A DNA stretch of 42,774 nt from Oscillochloris sp. (GTDB taxonomy: Bacteria > Chloroflexota > Chloroflexia > Chloroflexales > Chloroflexaceae). This document shows positions 27,401 through 34,862 of this stretch, piece by piece (within the stretch, counting starts at the first letter, position 1; every line of letters begins with the position of its first letter). The stretch spans positions 1 through 42,774 of the forward strand of contig JAAUQO010000021.1 in NCBI GenBank assembly GCA_012032775.1, given 5' to 3'. The notes below the pieces were generated by a model, which was not told the origin of the DNA, searched no databases, and was given only the letters and a program-made list of their open reading frames with translations. Position numbers and translations under genes: made by a program.

Positions 27401-28141
27401 CGCCGTGAGCAACACCTCGGAAAGCGCCGGCGCGACATTGGGGTTCAGTTCGTAGAGCGGGCGGAGCGGATCGGGCCGCCCGGCCAACACCGCATCGGCC
27501 CGCACCGGCGCATTGGGCGGCGCGCGGTCGGCCAGAAGATGGTACAACGTCGCCGCAAGGGCGTACAGATCGGAGCGCGGTTCGGTACCGCGGCCTTCGA
27601 TCTGTTCCAGGGGCGCATACTGGAGCGTATAGCCGAAGAAACTGGTCGCATCACTGGCCTGGGCGCCTTTGGCAAGGCCGAAATCAAGCAACACCACCTG
27701 GCCTTCGGCGGTCACTTTCAGGTTTTGCGGCTTGATATCGCGGTGCAACACCGGCGGCTGACGGCGATGCAGATAATCGAGCGCGGCGAGCAACTGATCG
27801 GCCCACTCAAGTACATCGGCAACGGGAAATGGGCCGCCGTGCCGGCCGAGCAGCGCACTCAGATCGGCGCCGCTGAAAAACTCCATCACCAGGAAATAGC
27901 CCTGGGCGTCGCCGAAATAATCGATCACCTTTGGCAGAGCCGGATGGCGCAACGAGGCCAGAATGCGGGCCTCGTGAGCAAAGGCGTCGATATTTTCGGC
28001 CCCGCCGCCGAGCATCTGTTTGAGCGCAACCGTATTACGCAGGCGCTGATCGATCGCCTCGTACACGGCTCCCATACCACCACGACCGATCAGTCGCACA
28101 ATCTGATAGCGCTGATGCACCAGCGCGCCGGCCTCAAGCAT
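24495..28141 (-). CDS. Ser/Thr protein kinase fused to P-loop NTPase and helical repeats, frameshifted
   Basis: If corrected this is a cytoplasmic signalling protein of about 1215 residues. The kinase domain (about 11-270) has the glycine loop GRGGMGAVYEA, Lys41 in VALKQ, HRDIKPQN (133-140) and DFGLA (153-157), so it should be active. A proline-rich linker leads to an NTPase (about 335-530) with Walker A GDSGVGKT (360-367) and Walker B LIIFDAVNEY, in the style of STAND/NACHT switches. The last roughly 680 residues are all-helical, probably HEAT-like repeats. The frame breaks at 26565-26570, a run of six A on the plus strand; one more base restores RHFFQIQTPLEQLPLSL. It is divergent from an FHA-winged-helix gene, a likely phosphorylation target. 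Confidence 0.85.
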
Positions 28142-28194
28142 TGCGCACCCCGTGGGCGTGTGGGCGCCATTCGGAAAGCGAAACCATTGCGCTT

Positions 28195-28203
28195 ATTGTA
28201 GCA
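28195..28203 (-). promoter_or_regulatory. Extended -10 promoter of the kinase gene
   Basis: On the minus strand this reads TGCTACAAT, 54 bases before the start codon at 28141. No clear -35 box is present. Confidence 0.45.
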
Positions 28204-28349
28204 CGGCGATGACGGCGCTACGCCCCGCCATCGCCGTTATGATCACTTCGGCCTGCGCCGGAGCACGATGTGGGGTGCTTGTTCCGCCGGCATTGCTGCC
28301 AAAACGAGCGCAATCCCCTGTAGAATAAGAAGGAGATCTTTGCCGCGCA

Positions 28350-28997
28350 ATGGGGGGAATCGCCAGCATGCTCGACGACATCGTTTTCGCCCAGTTGGTT
28401 AGCCTGGCCGACGACATCGTGCCGCAGGAGTTTGTCCTCAGTGGCGCCGTCCATACGCTGGGCCGCGCACCCAGTTGCGATATTCACATCCCGCGCGGCA
28501 CCATCTCGCGCTTGCATGCCCGGATTGTCCGCGATGGCCCACGCTATGTATTACAGGACGCCGGCAGTGCCAACGGCACCTTTGTGAACGGCGCCTTGAT
28601 CAGCGACCGGCACACGCTCGCCAACCGCGATACGATCGGCCTTGGCAGCGCCGGTGATCTGCTGCGCTTTATTGATCCCGATCCAACCGTGATTCCGGGC
28701 GGCCGGCTGCGGTTCGACGAACGGACGCAGGTGTTTTACCTGAGCGACGAAGCATTGAGTTTGCCGCCGACTCAACACCGCTTGCTGGTACATCTCTACC
28801 GGCGGATCGGCGAGTTGTGTCCGCGCGAGGAATGCGCCGAGGCGATCTGGGGCCGTGATTACGATCCGGGCATGGATGCCGATGCGCTCGACAAGATTGT
28901 GAGCGGATTGCGCGGCGCAATCCGCCGGGTCGATCCGGCCGCCGAGCTGATTCAGACCCGCCGCGGTATGGGATTTGTGCTGCTGCCGACAACCTAA
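28350..28997 (+). CDS. FHA domain-winged helix transcriptional regulator
   Basis: This 215-residue protein has an N-terminal FHA phosphothreonine-binding domain and a C-terminal OmpR/PhoB-type winged helix. The FHA signatures are HTLGRAPSCDIHIP, ISRLHARI and DAGSANGTFVNG (about residues 35-105). The DNA-binding part (about 125-213) has LPPTQHRLLVHLYRR and ends in the wing TRRGMGFVLLP. It should bind DNA and respond to threonine phosphorylation, most simply by the divergently encoded kinase. AAGGAG is 14 bases before the ATG at 28350, rather far; the in-frame ATG at 28368 is an alternative start. In EmbR, the known mycobacterial example, the domain order is reversed. Confidence 0.88.
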   Translation: MGGIASMLDDIVFAQLVSLADDIVPQEFVLSGAVHTLGRAPSCDIHIPRGTISRLHARIVRDGPRYVLQDAGSANGTFVNGALISDRHTLANRDTIGLGSAGDLLRFIDPDPTVIPGGRLRFDERTQVFYLSDEALSLPPTQHRLLVHLYRRIGELCPREECAEAIWGRDYDPGMDADALDKIVSGLRGAIRRVDPAAELIQTRRGMGFVLLPTT

Positions 28998-29025
28998 CGT
29001 CTAGGCAAAATTGCCAAATCAGCGC

Positions 29026-29679
29026 TCAGGCTTCGGAATTATCGACCCGCCGGGCATAATGGATAAGATCGGCCTGGCTGAGGAGATTCAGCTTGCGCAT
29101 CATGCTCTGGCAGAGTGTTTCGGCGGTACGCCCGCCGATGCCAAGTTGCGCCGCAACCGTCGCACAATTAAGCCCGCGACCGAGCAACCGCAGCACCTCA
29201 CGTTCACGCGGCGTCAGGGCCGTAAGGCCGGCGACGATTCCCGGCGCACCATGGTGAGCGCGTAACGTCTGTTCGTTCCAGGGCGGGCAGAGGTACACAT
29301 CTCCGGCGGCAACGATCCGAATCGCGGTTAAGAGCGGGGTGATGCCGGTGCCTTTCGGCACAAAGCCGGCCGCGCCGTTACGCATTGTCTGGAACAGGTA
29401 TGGTGTGGCGTCGTGGTCGGCTACGGCGACAATTCGGGTTTTCGGGAGTGAGCGGTGGACATCGGCGATCAGGGCAAGTGCATCATAATCTTCGATCGCC
29501 ATATCGAGCACCAGAACATCGGGGCATAATTGGTGCACCAGCCGAACCACCGAACGCCCGTCGGGCGCTTCGGCAATAATACGAATATCGGGTTCATTAT
29601 CAATGGCGGCCTGAAGAGCACGCCGAACGAGGGGATGCGCTGCCGCCAACAGCACGGAGATCAAACCGAACTCAGGCAT
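29026..29679 (-). CDS. NarL/FixJ-type response regulator with degenerate receiver
   Basis: This 217-residue protein has a receiver domain (about 5-125) and a LuxR-type helix-turn-helix (about 150-210, LTPREREVLRLLGRGLN). In the receiver the usual acidic pair after the first strand is replaced by alanines (ISVLLAAAHPLVR), and the conserved Thr/Ser is Ala (IVAVADHD). The phospho-acceptor Asp (VLVLDMA) and Lys (FVPKGT) remain. Without the acidic pair Mg-dependent phosphorylation should fail, so activity is probably controlled another way. I start at 29679, where homology begins; the frame is open to 29739. No histidine kinase is adjacent. Confidence 0.85.
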   Translation of the reverse strand: MPEFGLISVLLAAAHPLVRRALQAAIDNEPDIRIIAEAPDGRSVVRLVHQLCPDVLVLDMAIEDYDALALIADVHRSLPKTRIVAVADHDATPYLFQTMRNGAAGFVPKGTGITPLLTAIRIVAAGDVYLCPPWNEQTLRAHHGAPGIVAGLTALTPREREVLRLLGRGLNCATVAAQLGIGGRTAETLCQSMMRKLNLLSQADLIHYARRVDNSEA

Positions 29680-29721
29680 AGTCTTACTCGCTTGGCGGAA
29701 GATGTGATGTATGCTGTACCC

Positions 29722-29727
29722 ATTATA
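29722..29727 (-). promoter_or_regulatory. Candidate -10 box of the response regulator gene
   Basis: The minus strand reads a perfect TATAAT, 43 bases before the start codon. The TTGACA just upstream is only six bases away and cannot be its -35 box. Confidence 0.4.
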
Positions 29728-29762
29728 TCGATGTGTCAACTACCCTGGGGGTGGCGGAGCAC

Positions 29763-30656
29763 ATGAATATTTTCTACTCCGACACGTTTGTCCTGCCGCT
29801 CCCGCCCGGTCATCGCTTTCCAATGGCGAAATATGCGCTGTTGCGCGAGCGGGTTGCGGCGGCAAAACTGGTCGATCCGAACCGATTAAGCATCCCCGCC
29901 GCCGCCGATGACGCGACCCTGGCGCTGGCCCACAGCCGTGATTATGTCGAGCGAGTAGCCACCGGCGCCCTGACCACCCAGGAAATTCGCCGGATCGGCT
30001 TCCCCTGGTCGCCTCAGATGGTCGAGCGTTCACGACGCTCGGCAGGTGCGACGATCGCGGCCTGCACAGCGGCGCTGGAGGCAGGTGTGGGCGTGAACCT
30101 GGCCGGCGGCACGCACCATGCGTTCCACGACGCAGGCGCGGGCTATTGTGTATTTAACGATAGTGCCGTGGCGGCGCGCGCACTTCAGGCGATGGGGCGG
30201 ATCAAACGCGCCGTGATTATCGACGCCGACGTACATCAGGGCGACGGCAGCGCAGCCATCCTGCAAGCCGACGATACGATCTTCACATTCTCGATCCATG
30301 GTGCGCGCAATTTCCCCTTTCGCAAGCAACAGAGCGATCTGGATATCGAACTGCTCGACGAAACCCCCGACGACCCCTATCTTGATGCGCTGGAGAGCGG
30401 CCTACGCGAGGCGCTGGAACAATCGCGACCCGATCTTGCACTTTATCTGGCCGGCGCCGACCCCTACTACGACGATCGGCTCGGGCGGCTCGCCGTAACC
30501 AAAGGCGGCCTCGCCGAACGCGACCGGCTGGTGTTCAGCTATTGTCGGCGGGCCGGCTTGCCGATCGCGATCAGCATGGCCGGCGGTTACGCCCGCACCA
30601 TCAGCGACACCGTCGATATTCACTTCCAAACCGTCGCCCTTGCCGCCGATCTGTAG
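29763..30656 (+). CDS. Histone deacetylase family protein
   Basis: This 297-residue zinc hydrolase of the arginase/deacetylase fold removes acetyl groups from lysine side chains, polyamines or small molecules. Catalytic-site motifs are visible: the His pair in GGTHHAFHDAGAGYCVFND, zinc ligands in IIDADVHQGDG and LAGADPYYDDRLG, and the C-terminal MAGGYAR that usually carries the catalytic Tyr. The short length and the SIHGARNFPFRKQQSDLDI block are typical of the bacterial class related to HDAC11. I start at 29763 with GGAG close upstream rather than at a GTG at 29733. It is divergent from the response regulator; the native substrate is unknown. Confidence 0.9.
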   Translation: MNIFYSDTFVLPLPPGHRFPMAKYALLRERVAAAKLVDPNRLSIPAAADDATLALAHSRDYVERVATGALTTQEIRRIGFPWSPQMVERSRRSAGATIAACTAALEAGVGVNLAGGTHHAFHDAGAGYCVFNDSAVAARALQAMGRIKRAVIIDADVHQGDGSAAILQADDTIFTFSIHGARNFPFRKQQSDLDIELLDETPDDPYLDALESGLREALEQSRPDLALYLAGADPYYDDRLGRLAVTKGGLAERDRLVFSYCRRAGLPIAISMAGGYARTISDTVDIHFQTVALAADL

Positions 30657-30723
30657 AACCGTTTGCTGTTGTCGGTTTTCGACCCGGCCGCAAACCAACA
30701 ACACCAAGAAAAAAGCAAATCCT

Positions 30724-30732
30724 GCTATACTT
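30724..30732 (+). promoter_or_regulatory. Extended -10 promoter of the prs-pfk operon
   Basis: The sequence TGCTATACT has no -35 box and is identical to the element at 19122. It implies a leader of about 110 bases, which includes a 14-base palindrome at 30812-30825 (arm CGCAGCA). Confidence 0.45.
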
Positions 30733-30850
30733 TCAGCATCTATGGGAGACACGACCGATCGCAATCCGCGTCGCACAAGAGGCGCGATGCAACACCTCTC
30801 CTTTCTACGGCCGCAGCATGCTGCGTCTTAGACCCAAATAAAGTATCACT

Positions 30851-31798
30851 ATGGATCGCGACAACACGCTGATCTTCGCCGGCAGTACCAGCCGCCAACT
30901 CACCGCACGCATCTGCGACCAACTTGATCTCACGCCGGGACAAAACGAGACAGTGATCTTCTCCGAGGGCAATACATTCGTGCGGGTGTTGGAGAATGTG
31001 CGTGGCCGGGAAGTATTCATCGTTCAGAGCACCGTATTCCCGACCAACGACAGTTTTATGGAGTTGCTGTTCTGGATCGATGCACTCAAGCGGGCCAGCG
31101 CCACATCGGTTACGGCAGTGATCCCCTTCTTCAGTTATGCCAAAGGCGACAAGAAAGACGAACCGCGGGTGAGTATCCGCGCGCGCGTGTGCGCCGATTG
31201 CATCGAAGCAGCCGGCGCCGACCGGGTGGTGACGATGGATCTGCATGCGCCGCAGATCCAGGGCTTCTTTCGCATCCCGGTCGATAATCTGTATGCACAG
31301 CCGGTGCTGGTACAGCGCGTGAAACAGTTGGGCCTGGAGCACCTGGTGGTGGTCTCACCCGACGCCGGGTTTGTAAAAGCGGCCCGCCGTTATGCCCACG
31401 CCCTGGAAGCCTCACTTGCCTTCGCGAACAAGGAGCGCACCGGCCACAACGAACAGGCGGCCGTCCATGAGATTATCGGCGATGTAGCCGGGCGCCCGGC
31501 CCTGATCGTGGACGATTTTACGATCTCGGGCGGCACCCTGGCCGAAGTCGCCCACCACCTGGTTGCCTATGGCGCCGGACCGATCTACGCCCTGGTGAGC
31601 CACGGAATTCTCACCGGCGGGGCGATCGAACGGATCAGCGCCAGCCCGATTCAGACCCTGTTCATCACCGACACGATCGAGAAACGACCAGTGCCGTTGA
31701 ACAACCGGATCGAGGTTGTATCGGTGGCGCCGTTATTCGCCGAGGCGATCCGGCGCATTCGCACCCGCGCCAGCGTGAGTGAGATGTTTCAAGAGTAG
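30851..31798 (+). CDS. prs: Ribose-phosphate pyrophosphokinase (PRPP synthase)
   Basis: This 315-residue cytoplasmic enzyme makes phosphoribosyl pyrophosphate from ribose 5-phosphate and ATP for nucleotide, His and Trp synthesis. The flexible-loop/ATP site PFFSYAKGDKKDEPRVSI and the Mg-binding DLHAPQIQGFF are present. The PRPP loop reads ALIVDDFTISGGTL; the classical form is VDDMxDTxGT, so the loop is slightly divergent. The N-terminus TLIFAGSTSRQLTARI matches the family. The ribosome binding site is weak. It is followed after 17 bases by the phosphofructokinase, so the two sugar-phosphate enzymes probably share an mRNA. Confidence 0.92.
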   Translation: MDRDNTLIFAGSTSRQLTARICDQLDLTPGQNETVIFSEGNTFVRVLENVRGREVFIVQSTVFPTNDSFMELLFWIDALKRASATSVTAVIPFFSYAKGDKKDEPRVSIRARVCADCIEAAGADRVVTMDLHAPQIQGFFRIPVDNLYAQPVLVQRVKQLGLEHLVVVSPDAGFVKAARRYAHALEASLAFANKERTGHNEQAAVHEIIGDVAGRPALIVDDFTISGGTLAEVAHHLVAYGAGPIYALVSHGILTGGAIERISASPIQTLFITDTIEKRPVPLNNRIEVVSVAPLFAEAIRRIRTRASVSEMFQE

Positions 31799-31815
31799 GA
31801 GATGAGGAGCGATCA

Positions 31816-34044
31816 ATGAATACCCAGATCCGAATCGGCGTTATGACCAGCGGCGGCGACGCCCAGGGCATGAACGCCGCCGTGCGGGCTGTGGTGCGTA
31901 CCGGCATCAGCCGAGGCTGCGCAGTCTACGCGGTTTATGAGGGTTACGAGGGGATGATTCGCGGCGGTGATCTGATCCGCCCGATGGATTGGAGCTCGGT
32001 CGGCGGGATCATTCAACTCGGCGGAACGGTGATCGGAACTGCGCGCAGTGCTGCGTTTCGCACCCGCGAGGGCCGCCGCGAGGCGGCGCGCAATCTGCTC
32101 GCCCACGGGATCGACCGGCTGGTGGTGATCGGCGGCGACGGCAGCCTGACCGGGGCCGATCTGTTCCGGCGCGAATGGCCGGAGTTGCTGCAAGAACTGG
32201 TTACCGCCGGTGAGATCAGCACCGAATTGGCCGCAGCCCATCCTTTTCTCGGCATTGTCGGGATGGTCGGCTCGATCGACAACGATTTCTCCGGCACCGA
32301 TATGACGATCGGCGCAGACACAGCCCTGCACCGCATTACCGAGGCCATGGACGCGATCACCTCAACCGCCGCCAGCCATCAGCGGACCTTCGTGATCGAG
32401 GTGATGGGCCGACGCTGCGGCTACCTGGCGTTGATGGGTGCGATCTCCGGCGGCGCCGACTTTGTATTTATTCCCGAACGCCCGCCCGAGATAGAGGATT
32501 GGGAAAGTCATATGTGCCAGGTGTTGCGTACCGGCCGCGAACATGGCCGGCGCGACAGTATTGTGCTGGTGGCCGAGGGCGCCCGCGATCGTAATGGAAA
32601 GCCGATCACCGTCGATTATGTGCGCCAGGTGTTGCAGGAGCGCCTCGGCGAAGACACCCGTGTGACGATCCTGGGCCATGTGCAGCGCGGCGGCGCGCCA
32701 AGCGCCTTTGATCGCTGGATGAGCACACTGCTCGGTTATACGGCGGTGGAAGAGTTGTTGTCGGCCTCGCCGGAACGCGAGCCGCAGTTGATCGGCATGC
32801 GCGAGAACCGCATCACTTCGGTGCCGCTGATGGCCTGTGTCGAAGAGACAAAAGCAGTCGCCAAAGCGATCGCCGAACAGGATTACGAGCGGGCGATGGC
32901 GTTGCGCGGCGGTAGCTTCAGCGAGGCATTCCACACCCTGCGCACCCTGGTGCAGTCGCAACCGCGGCTCGATCGTAACATCGGCACACCACTCCGGATC
33001 GCCGTGTTACACGCCGGCGGCCCGGCACCGGGCATGAACACCGCTGTGCGCGCAGCAGTGCGGGTCGGAATCGACCATGGCCACACAATGCTCGGCATTC
33101 ACAACGGCTTTCAGGGCTTGATCAGCGGCGACATCGTCGAGATGGATTGGATGAGCGTCAGCGGCTGGGGCACAACCGGCGGCGCGGAACTCGGCACCAA
33201 CCGCAAGATCCCGGTTGGGCCGGAGTTGTACGTGGTAGCACGCAACATCGAACGCTTCAACATCCAGGCAATTCTGGTGATCGGCGGTTGGGCCGGCTAT
33301 CAGGCCGCCTACAAACTCTACAGCTCGCGCGAATCCTACCCCGCCTTCAACATCCCGATCATCTGCATGCCGGCCAGCATCGACAATAACTTGCCCGGCT
33401 CGGAATTAAGCATCGGCGCAGATACGGCGCTCAACAATATTGTCGAGGCGGTCGATCGGATCAAGCAGAGCGCCGTGGCCTCGCGGCGCTGCTTCGTAGT
33501 TGAGGTGATGGGTCGCGAGTGCGGCTATCTGGCGTTGATGGGCGGATTGGCCAGCGGCGCCGAACGGGTGTATTTGCCCGAAGAGGGCGTGAACCTGAGC
33601 GATCTGCAACGCGATGTCGAGGATATGCGTTACTGGTTCCAGCGCGGCAAACGCCTGAGCCTGATGATCCGCAACGAGAACGCCAATTCGATCTACACCA
33701 CCGGCTTTATGTGTGCGCTGTTCGAAGAAGAGGGCAACGACCTGTTCGAGGTGCGCCAGGCGATCCTCGGCCATCTGCAACAGGGCGGTCATCCCTCGCC
33801 TTTCGACCGCATCCACGCCACCCGCTTAGCGGTGAAGTGCATCGAGCAGATCGCGCACATGACGCAGAACAAAGAGAACTTAGGCGCCTTCATCGGCTAT
33901 CGCGGCGGCAAAGTCCAGATCTTCAGCCTCGACGAGATGCCGCCGATGATGGAGCGCGACCATCAGCGCCCGCGCGAACAGTGGTGGATGAGCCTGCGCA
34001 GTGTGGCCCGCGCCCTCGCTCGTCAAGCTCCGCAGGATGCGTAA
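31816..34044 (+). CDS. Fused double-domain 6-phosphofructokinase (eukaryote-type architecture)
   Basis: This 742-residue protein contains two PFK domains in tandem, about twice the bacterial length. The N-half (1 to about 380) keeps the active site: GGDGS (106-110, the Gly after Asp favouring ATP over pyrophosphate), GSIDNDF (152-158), EVMGRRCGYLAL and GHVQRGGAPSAFDR. The C-half (about 393-742) is degenerate: GGWAG replaces GGDGS and SIDNN (521-525) lacks the catalytic Asp, while SIGADTALN and EVMGRECGYLAL are kept. This is the catalytic plus regulatory layout of animal and fungal PFK1, and many blocks resemble those enzymes. It should phosphorylate fructose 6-phosphate, with the C-half as an effector site. 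GAGGAG lies six bases before the ATG; the gene is 17 bases after prs. Confidence 0.93.
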   Translation: MNTQIRIGVMTSGGDAQGMNAAVRAVVRTGISRGCAVYAVYEGYEGMIRGGDLIRPMDWSSVGGIIQLGGTVIGTARSAAFRTREGRREAARNLLAHGIDRLVVIGGDGSLTGADLFRREWPELLQELVTAGEISTELAAAHPFLGIVGMVGSIDNDFSGTDMTIGADTALHRITEAMDAITSTAASHQRTFVIEVMGRRCGYLALMGAISGGADFVFIPERPPEIEDWESHMCQVLRTGREHGRRDSIVLVAEGARDRNGKPITVDYVRQVLQERLGEDTRVTILGHVQRGGAPSAFDRWMSTLLGYTAVEELLSASPEREPQLIGMRENRITSVPLMACVEETKAVAKAIAEQDYERAMALRGGSFSEAFHTLRTLVQSQPRLDRNIGTPLRIAVLHAGGPAPGMNTAVRAAVRVGIDHGHTMLGIHNGFQGLISGDIVEMDWMSVSGWGTTGGAELGTNRKIPVGPELYVVARNIERFNIQAILVIGGWAGYQAAYKLYSSRESYPAFNIPIICMPASIDNNLPGSELSIGADTALNNIVEAVDRIKQSAVASRRCFVVEVMGRECGYLALMGGLASGAERVYLPEEGVNLSDLQRDVEDMRYWFQRGKRLSLMIRNENANSIYTTGFMCALFEEEGNDLFEVRQAILGHLQQGGHPSPFDRIHATRLAVKCIEQIAHMTQNKENLGAFIGYRGGKVQIFSLDEMPPMMERDHQRPREQWWMSLRSVARALARQAPQDA

Positions 34045-34062
34045 GGGCGGAGCATGCTCCGC
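34041..34062. terminator. Palindrome after the phosphofructokinase stop (GTAAGGGCG family)
   Basis: A 16-base palindrome, GCGGAGCATGCTCCGC (34047-34062), begins three bases after the stop codon and is preceded by GTAAGG. It matches the GTAAGGGCG repeats at 1-97 and 14365. No T-run follows. Confidence 0.5.
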
Positions 34063-34177
34063 TCCAACGCTCGCGCAGTGAACATGCATCTCCGAAAAAT
34101 CGCCAAATCTTCACCCTGAAGCAGTTGCGACGACATACCATGAGAAGCATTACCATGCAGACGATTGGGGGTTCACA

Positions 34178-34601
34178 ATGGGTGAAGAACTGAGCACACA
34201 CGTCCGCCTTGAAGCAGGCATGCATTTCGTGGCCGTGGCGAACTCGAATCAGCCGGTGCAACTCGACAGCCCGACCAGCGGCGAAATGGCCGGCGCGGCG
34301 CCGATGGAATTAGTGCTGATGGCCCTGGCCGGCTGCTCCGGCATGGATGTGATCGGCATTTGCGCAAAGCAGCCAGCAGGTGCATGGCTTCGAAGTCAAG
34401 GCCCATGGCGTACGCAGCGACGAGTATCCGAAGGTTTATACGGCGATTCAACTGGAATTTATCTGCACCGGTGTGGACATCGATCCGGCCGCAGTCGAAC
34501 GGGCGATCGAACTCGCCCGCGACCGCTACTGCCCGGTCTGGGCGATGTTGCGCGCAACGGTTGATATTAGTTACAGCTACACGATCAACTCCCCAGCCTG
34601 A
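34178..34601 (+). CDS. OsmC/YhfA-like peroxiredoxin-related protein, frameshifted
   Basis: This is an OsmC-superfamily protein of about 140 residues; such proteins reduce organic hydroperoxides using two cysteines. The N-terminal part has GEMAGAAPMELVLMALAGCS, containing the first catalytic Cys. The frame then breaks near 34373-34380: removing one C in GCAGCCAGCAGG restores KQQQVHGFEVKAHG. The second Cys is in RDRYCPVWAML. The overall pattern fits the YhfA-like subgroup. The ATG at 34178 has a G-rich binding site. The break is probably a sequencing error, but a pseudogene is possible. Confidence 0.82.
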
Positions 34602-34648
34602 TAGGCCGGGAATAGCGTTTTTCGCCTGTGGCAGCATAAAACCAACGC

Positions 34649-34691
34649 TTTCGGTTCGTTCCACCGGCGTAGTCGGAGAAACGAACCGAAA
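34649..34691. repeat. Inverted repeat with GGTTCGTT arms
   Basis: Arms 34649-34660 and 34680-34691 are perfect 12-base reverse complements around 19 bases, downstream of the OsmC gene. The arm shares GGTTCGTT with the hairpin at 3529-3567. It may end OsmC transcription, although only an A-rich stretch follows. Confidence 0.55.
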
Positions 34692-34771
34692 AAGAATTTC
34701 TTCCACCCTACCGAAGGTAGCTCGACCCGTTACACGAACGGCCCGCGAGGATGACTGTGTAACTCCGGTTA

Positions 34772-34800
34772 TTGATATTGGCGTTCCAACGTGCTAAAGT
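34772..34800 (+). promoter_or_regulatory. Candidate promoter of the beta-helix protein gene
   Basis: TTGATA (34772-34777) and TAAAGT (34795-34800) are separated by 17 bases. The predicted start site is about 55 bases before the ATG at 34863. Confidence 0.45.
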
Positions 34801-34862
34801 AGATGCCCATCATCGCAATCAACCCGGCCACCTTGATCGCTGATTGAGAAGGGGGCATTTTG

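Noticed and set aside
27131..28201. Plus-strand frame of 356 codons opposite the kinase domain
   Set aside because: The kinase motifs on the minus strand are unambiguous; the plus frame is compositional shadow.
29719..29746. TTGACA and TATAAT upstream of the response regulator as one promoter
   Set aside because: The two hexamers are only about six bases apart, which cannot be bridged by RNA polymerase; only the -10 box is kept.
31816..34044. Pyrophosphate-dependent phosphofructokinase
   Set aside because: The N-half has GGDGS and a Gly before the IDND motif region (VGSIDND), as in ATP-dependent enzymes; pyrophosphate types have GGDDS and PKTIDND.
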